Of a DNA stretch of 18,988 nt, positions 14,848 to 18,988 are shown one piece after another (positions within the stretch are counted from its first letter, which is position 1; each line of letters begins with the position of its first letter). The translations under genes were made by a program, and so were the position numbers. The stretch is from the NCBI GenBank assembly GCA_016930735.1, contig JAFGGF010000287.1, forward strand, positions 1 to 18,988, read 5' to 3'. Origin of the DNA: Prolixibacteraceae bacterium. GTDB taxonomy: Bacteria; Bacteroidota; Bacteroidia; Bacteroidales; Prolixibacteraceae. The notes under the pieces were generated by a model. That model was not told where the DNA came from. It saw only the letters and a list, made by a program, of their open reading frames with translations, and did no database searches.

Positions 14848-17250
14848 ATGAAAAATAATTTAATTAAACTTGCCATTACGATAACTGCAGTTGTTTTGAT
14901 TTCATTTCAGGCAAAATCAAGAGAGTGGAAAAACTTCAACGATAGTTGGAAATTTACTAAAGGAAATCCTGAAAATGCCCAGGCATTCGGTTTCAATGAT
15001 TCAGGTTGGGAGTCGGTGACAATCCCACACGACTGGGCAATACAAGGGCCCTTTGATGAAGCTGCAAACGGATCGACAGGAAAACTCCCGTGGAAAGGCG
15101 AAGGCTGGTACAGGAAATCATTTACAATTGATGCAACTCAATCTGATAAAATTGTTTACCTGAAGTTTGACGGAATAATGGCTTTCCCTAAAATTTATAT
15201 TAATGGTGACCTGGCCGGGCAATGGGATTACGGATATAATACATTTTATATAGATGCGACAAAATTCATCAGGTTTGGAGAGGAGAACACCATTGCAGTT
15301 TATGTAGATACACGCAAACATGGCAGCCGTTGGTACCCCGGGGCAGGAATTTACCGCAAAGTACAAATGCTTGTTACTGAAAAAGTTCATGAAGAAATCT
15401 GGGGGACTTATATTACAACGCCGGTTGTTACTGAAACATATGCCGAGATGCGGATTCTTTCGAATATTAAAAATCTCGATTCCGAAGAAAAACGAGTAAC
15501 TGTTGAATCTGTTGTTTTAAGCCCGGAAGGAAATGAGATTGAAAAAGCTGAAACCAGGGCGAGGCGAATTCCCGCAGGAGGTACAATGGAGTTTGACAAT
15601 TGGATAACAGTCAAAAACCCTGAAATCTGGGATGTCGATAATCCGGTATTGTATGCTATTAAAACAATTGTGAAAATTGATGATGAAATTGTTGACACAA
15701 GTATTTCCCCATTCGGTTTCAGGACATTTAAATTTACATCCGATGATGGATTTTTCCTGAATGGAAAACATTTTCATATGAAAGGAGTTAACCTGCACCA
15801 TGACCACGGCCCCTTGGGTTCTGCTTTTAACAAACGGGCGATGGAAAGGCAGCTTGAAATTATGAAGGAAATGGGCTGCAATGCCATCCGTACCAGCCAT
15901 AATGTCTGTGCCCCTGAATTGATAGAACTTTGTGATAAAATGGGATTTATAGTTTTTGATGAAGCATTCGACAAATGGGATGATAAAGCCGATATTACCT
16001 ATGAAACAGATTTTTATGAGTTTGGCGAAAGGAATCTTAAAAACTTTGTTATGCGCGACAGGAACCATCCTTCAGTTATAATCTGGAGTGTGGGGAATGA
16101 GATGGGCGACGTACAAACAAATACAAATTATGGTTTGCAAAAACTGGCTGCCATGGTTGGCTTTGTAAGGAAATACGATGCTACACGCCCTGTGACTATA
16201 GCCTGCGACCAGGATGGCAATGCCAAATGGAGGCATTTCGATTATTACGATGTGCATTCATGGAATTATGGCCAGCGCTGGGAGCCAGCCCGTAAACTGG
16301 ACCCTTCGAAAGCAGTTATCATCAGCGAATCGGCATCAACGGTAAGCACACGGGGGTTTTATGAATTGCCGCTTCCTGAAAAGAAAACAGATTTTACAAA
16401 ATCGAACCAGGTAAGTTCATACGACCTGAACGCTCCATATTGGGCTGAAATTGCCGACGATGACTTTATGTGGCAGGAAAACGACAGTTATATAACAGGT
16501 GAATTTGTATGGACCGGTTTTGATTACATTGGTGAACCAACGCCTTATGGATCTTCCCGGAGTTCATATTTTGGAATTGTCGATTTATGCGGAATCCCTA
16601 AAGACAGGTTTTACCTGTATCAAAGCCATTGGCGCCCGGAAAAAAATATGGTTCACATCTTACCGCACTGGAACTGGGCAGGGCACGAAGGTGAGAATGT
16701 TCCGGTATTTGTATATACCAATGGTGATGAAGCTGAATTATTCCTGAACGGTAAATCATTGGGTAAAAAATCAAAGAATCCGAAATCAGAGGTTTCCACT
16801 GAACGTTACCGTTTAATGTGGATGGATGTTGCTTATGAACCTGGCGAATTAAAAGCTGTAGGATATAAAAACGGAAAAGTTATTGGAGAGGCTGTTGTGA
16901 ATACTGCAGGAGAACCTAACACGATAAAACTAACACCCGATCGTACTGAAATTGACGCCACAGGCAACGATCTCAGTTATATTCTGGTTGAAGCCTGTGA
17001 TGAAAACGGAAACCTTTGTCCGCTGGCAGATAATCTTGTCGATTTTAAAATAAAAGGCCCGGGTGAAATAGCAGGTGTCGGGAACGGAAACCCTCAGTCG
17101 CATGAACCGTTTGTTGCCGATTACAGGAAACTATTTAACGGGAAAGCAATGCTGATAATCAGGTCTGTAAAAAATAAAACAGGTAATATTGAAATAAGTG
17201 CTTCTTCAGAAAAAATAAAAACTGCAAAAGTTAATATTATAAGCAGGTGA
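14848..17250 (+). CDS. exported GH2 beta-galactosidase-like glycoside hydrolase with DUF4982
   Basis: The protein has 800 residues from the ATG at 14848, with a hydrophobic signal segment (about 5-22). Domains: GH2 sugar-binding sandwich (about 25-180; HDWAIQGPFD, WYRKSF, DGIMAFPKIYING, GSRWYPGAGIYR); immunoglobulin-like domain (about 190-290); TIM barrel (about 295-600) with MKGVNLHHDHGPLG, NAIRTSHN and IIWSVGNEMGD carrying the acid/base Glu418, and VIISESAS carrying the nucleophile Glu494; then a DUF4982-like domain and a C-terminal GH2 beta domain (about 615-800). Both catalytic glutamates are present. Beta-galactosidase is the most likely activity, though GH2 also includes glucuronidases and mannosidases. 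The enzyme would strip galactose from defucosylated chains. Its stop codon overlaps the GTG start of the reductase gene. Confidence 0.9.
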   Translation: MKNNLIKLAITITAVVLISFQAKSREWKNFNDSWKFTKGNPENAQAFGFNDSGWESVTIPHDWAIQGPFDEAANGSTGKLPWKGEGWYRKSFTIDATQSDKIVYLKFDGIMAFPKIYINGDLAGQWDYGYNTFYIDATKFIRFGEENTIAVYVDTRKHGSRWYPGAGIYRKVQMLVTEKVHEEIWGTYITTPVVTETYAEMRILSNIKNLDSEEKRVTVESVVLSPEGNEIEKAETRARRIPAGGTMEFDNWITVKNPEIWDVDNPVLYAIKTIVKIDDEIVDTSISPFGFRTFKFTSDDGFFLNGKHFHMKGVNLHHDHGPLGSAFNKRAMERQLEIMKEMGCNAIRTSHNVCAPELIELCDKMGFIVFDEAFDKWDDKADITYETDFYEFGERNLKNFVMRDRNHPSVIIWSVGNEMGDVQTNTNYGLQKLAAMVGFVRKYDATRPVTIACDQDGNAKWRHFDYYDVHSWNYGQRWEPARKLDPSKAVIISESASTVSTRGFYELPLPEKKTDFTKSNQVSSYDLNAPYWAEIADDDFMWQENDSYITGEFVWTGFDYIGEPTPYGSSRSSYFGIVDLCGIPKDRFYLYQSHWRPEKNMVHILPHWNWAGHEGENVPVFVYTNGDEAELFLNGKSLGKKSKNPKSEVSTERYRLMWMDVAYEPGELKAVGYKNGKVIGEAVVNTAGEPNTIKLTPDRTEIDATGNDLSYILVEACDENGNLCPLADNLVDFKIKGPGEIAGVGNGNPQSHEPFVADYRKLFNGKAMLIIRSVKNKTGNIEISASSEKIKTAKVNIISR

Positions 17251-18290
17251 AAAATACAGGATTTCTGGGAAATACAGGATTAGTATGCCCTCCGATTATT
17301 TACGGGACCAGTTACCTCGGAAATTTGTATCGCGAACTTCCGACGGAGGAAAAGCTGACGTTGATGAAGGAATGGTTTAAAGTAGCCGAAGGCACTGTTC
17401 TTATTGATTCAGCCGGGAAATACGGTGCCGGGCTGGCACTTGAAACCATTGGATGGGGACTGAATAAATTGGGTATTCCTCCTGAAAAAATAACAATCAG
17501 CAATAAACTGGGATGGTACAGGGTGCCACTCACAACCGTTGAACCAACTTTTGAGCCAGGGGCATGGGCTAACCTGAAATATGATGCAATTCAGAAAATA
17601 AGTTATAAAGGAATACTGGAATGCTGGGAACAGGGTTGTGAATTGCTGGGCGGTAAATATAAACCTGAAATAGTTTCAGTACATGATCCGGATGAATATC
17701 TTATGGCGGCAGAAAATGTGGAAGATCGAATAAAAAGGATTGAAGATATTCTTGAGGCATATAAAGCATTATTCGGATTAAAAGAAAAAGGGCTTGTTAA
17801 AGCAGTTGGAATTGGCTCAAAGGATTGGGAAATTATAAAAGAACTTTATGAGTATGTAAAATTCGATTGGGTAATGTTTGCCAATAAACTGACCATATAC
17901 CATCATCCGAAGGAAATTTTTGATTTTATTGCAAAGCTGGATAAAGATGGAGTAGGAATCATAAATTCTGCCATATTCAATGCAGGCTTTTTAACTGGAG
18001 GCGATTATTTCGATTATCGCCTAGTTGATCCACAGAATCCAGAAGATATATCCTTATTTAATTGGCGTAATAAATTTTTTAAGGTTTGTGAAGAATTTGG
18101 AGTTGCTCCCGGTGATGCCTGTTTTAAATTTGCTTTGTCGCCTCCACAGGTTAGTGCGGTTGCACTAAATCCGGGCAAACCAAAAAGAATGGCTCATAAC
18201 AAGGAATTATTAAATAGAAATTTGCCAGAAGAATTTTGGAATAAACTAAAAACTGAAAAAGTAATTGATCCTGATTATCCATATTTGTAA
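17247..18290 (+). CDS. aldo/keto reductase, likely L-fucose (aldose) dehydrogenase
   Basis: The protein has 347 residues, is cytoplasmic and starts at a GTG that overlaps the upstream TGA by four bases (GTGA), so its translation is probably coupled to the GH2 gene. The aldo/keto reductase barrel shows the catalytic tetrad: Asp54 and Tyr59 in IDSAGKYGAG, Lys87 in SNKLGW, and His146 in SVHDPDE. Later blocks include VKAVGIGSKDW and INSAIFNAGFLTGG. The HDPD motif and context fit the sugar-oxidising subgroup (D-threo-aldose/L-fucose dehydrogenase), which converts L-fucose to its lactone with NAD(P)+. The next gene looks like the lactonase that would open that product. The substrate is inferred from context and not proven; L-galactose or D-arabinose oxidation is also possible. 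Confidence 0.82.
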   Translation: MKNTGFLGNTGLVCPPIIYGTSYLGNLYRELPTEEKLTLMKEWFKVAEGTVLIDSAGKYGAGLALETIGWGLNKLGIPPEKITISNKLGWYRVPLTTVEPTFEPGAWANLKYDAIQKISYKGILECWEQGCELLGGKYKPEIVSVHDPDEYLMAAENVEDRIKRIEDILEAYKALFGLKEKGLVKAVGIGSKDWEIIKELYEYVKFDWVMFANKLTIYHHPKEIFDFIAKLDKDGVGIINSAIFNAGFLTGGDYFDYRLVDPQNPEDISLFNWRNKFFKVCEEFGVAPGDACFKFALSPPQVSAVALNPGKPKRMAHNKELLNRNLPEEFWNKLKTEKVIDPDYPYL

Positions 18291-18296
18291 TAGCTA

Positions 18297-18988
18297 ATGA
18301 TTATTGATTCACACCATCATTTTTGGAATTACAACCCGGTTGAATACGACTGGATTGATGATAACATGTCAGTTATCAGAAGGGATTTTTTACCGGATGA
18401 TTTGATACAGGAAATTGTTGGGGCAGGTGTTGAAGGAGTAATTTCAGTACAGGCAAGGCAAAATAAGAATGAAACCAATTGGTTGCTTAAACTGGCTTCA
18501 GAAAATGAATTTATAAAAGGTGTTGTTGGCTGGTTTGATTTAAAGTCAAAAGATATTGAAAAAGAACTGGAGCAATATTCTCAGAACAAATGGCTGAAAG
18601 GAGTGAGGCACGTTGTACAGGGTGAACCGGATCCGGAATTTATACTTGGAAAAGAATTTAACAACGGAATCTCAGTTTTAAAAAAATACGGACTGATTTA
18701 TGAAATTTTAATATTCTGGCATCAACTTGACAATGCCATAAAATTTGTTGACAATCACCCAAATCAGCAATTTATGCTCGACCACATTGCAAAGCCTGAT
18801 ATAAGAAATAATAAAATTCTTCAATGGAAAAAACTCCTGAAAGAGTTGGCAAAAAGGGAGAATGTCAGTTGCAAGGTCAGTGGATTGGTTACAGAAGCAG
18901 ATTACCAAAAATGGAATGCTGATCAACTACATCCATATTTTGAAACCGTTCTTGAGGCTTTTGGACCTGGAAGAATTTTGTATGGTTC
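18297..18988 (+). CDS. amidohydrolase, likely L-fuconolactonase (3' end cut by window)
   Basis: The frame opens at the ATG at 18297, six bases after the reductase stop codon, and runs off the right edge after 230 codons. The N-terminus MIIDSHHHFW (His6, His8) is the metal-binding start of the amidohydrolase-2 family. WLKGVRHVVQGEPD, QFMLDHIAKPDI, VSCKVSGLVTEADY and GRILYG are the other blocks of the lactonase group that includes L-fuconolactonase and pyrone dicarboxylate lactonase. The final GRILYG stops just short of the GSDWP-type motif expected next. Reaction: hydrolysis of fuconolactone to fuconate. The order after the aldose dehydrogenase fits an oxidative fucose pathway. Confidence 0.85.
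   Translation, partial: MIIDSHHHFWNYNPVEYDWIDDNMSVIRRDFLPDDLIQEIVGAGVEGVISVQARQNKNETNWLLKLASENEFIKGVVGWFDLKSKDIEKELEQYSQNKWLKGVRHVVQGEPDPEFILGKEFNNGISVLKKYGLIYEILIFWHQLDNAIKFVDNHPNQQFMLDHIAKPDIRNNKILQWKKLLKELAKRENVSCKVSGLVTEADYQKWNADQLHPYFETVLEAFGPGRILYG

Noticed and set aside
15517..16068. 183-codon open frame antisense to the GH2 gene
   Set aside because: It runs opposite the conserved GH2 Ig-like and barrel domains and shows no family motif.
13343..18988. Complete polysaccharide utilisation locus
   Set aside because: No SusC/SusD pair, hybrid two-component sensor or AraC-type regulator is present in the window.
1..18988. Defence island, prophage or transposon
   Set aside because: No integrase, transposase, toxin-antitoxin pair, nuclease-helicase set or terminal inverted repeats were found; the content is metabolic and envelope genes with uniform base composition by eye.

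Overview
The window reads as a chromosomal segment of a Bacteroidota (Bacteroidetes) bacterium, probably a free-living or particle-associated member with a complete oxidative TCA entry. The evidence is: a C-terminal type IX secretion (T9SS) sorting domain, CarboxypepD_reg-like domains with a SusC-style DEVVTVGY motif, a tiny bTHX ribosomal protein, -7 boxes of the Bacteroidetes type TAnnTTTG, AT-rich intergenic DNA, and a DUF5009-type acyltransferase. No tRNA, rRNA, CRISPR array, transposase, phage gene or recognisable defence system was seen.

Region 1 (1-2318): the tail of a secreted T9SS cargo protein, then on the minus strand an ECF sigma factor gene overlapping an unusual membrane anti-sigma-like protein that also carries a CarboxypepD_reg domain and a TonB-like C-terminal domain. 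Region 2 (2443-4296): a divergent exported protein with CarboxypepD_reg, VWA (intact MIDAS) and DUF3520 domains, probably functionally tied to the sigma/anti-sigma pair. Region 3 (4297-4669): a non-coding stretch with a rho-independent terminator and a run of different short hairpins. Region 4 (4670-6746): the 40-residue bTHX gene, a small outer-membrane beta-barrel protein and a polytopic HGSNAT/DUF5009-like membrane acyltransferase, ending at a probable bidirectional terminator.

Region 5 (6791-13003, minus strand) is a four-gene TCA operon in the order aconitase, isocitrate dehydrogenase (IDH) type II (eukaryote-like, NADP), IDH type I (bacterial fold family, with NAD-type cofactor residues), citrate synthase. 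Together the enzymes take acetyl-CoA plus oxaloacetate to 2-oxoglutarate. Aconitase, the NADP-IDH and citrate synthase all resemble mitochondrial or eukaryotic forms. The side-by-side pair of IDHs with opposite predicted cofactors is the most notable feature.

Region 6 (13343-18988) is a fucose/galactoside utilisation locus. A secreted GH29 alpha-L-fucosidase (minus) is divergent from a plus-strand operon of an exported GH2 beta-galactosidase-like enzyme, an aldo/keto reductase (likely L-fucose dehydrogenase) and a truncated amidohydrolase (likely L-fuconolactonase). This points to a non-phosphorylating, oxidative L-fucose route coupled to exo-glycosidases that release the sugar. No SusC/SusD pair or regulator is visible inside the window.

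I found no clearly unprecedented system. The best candidates for a second look are the dual-cofactor IDH operon, the TonB-like anti-sigma protein and the fucose oxidation locus that runs off the right edge.
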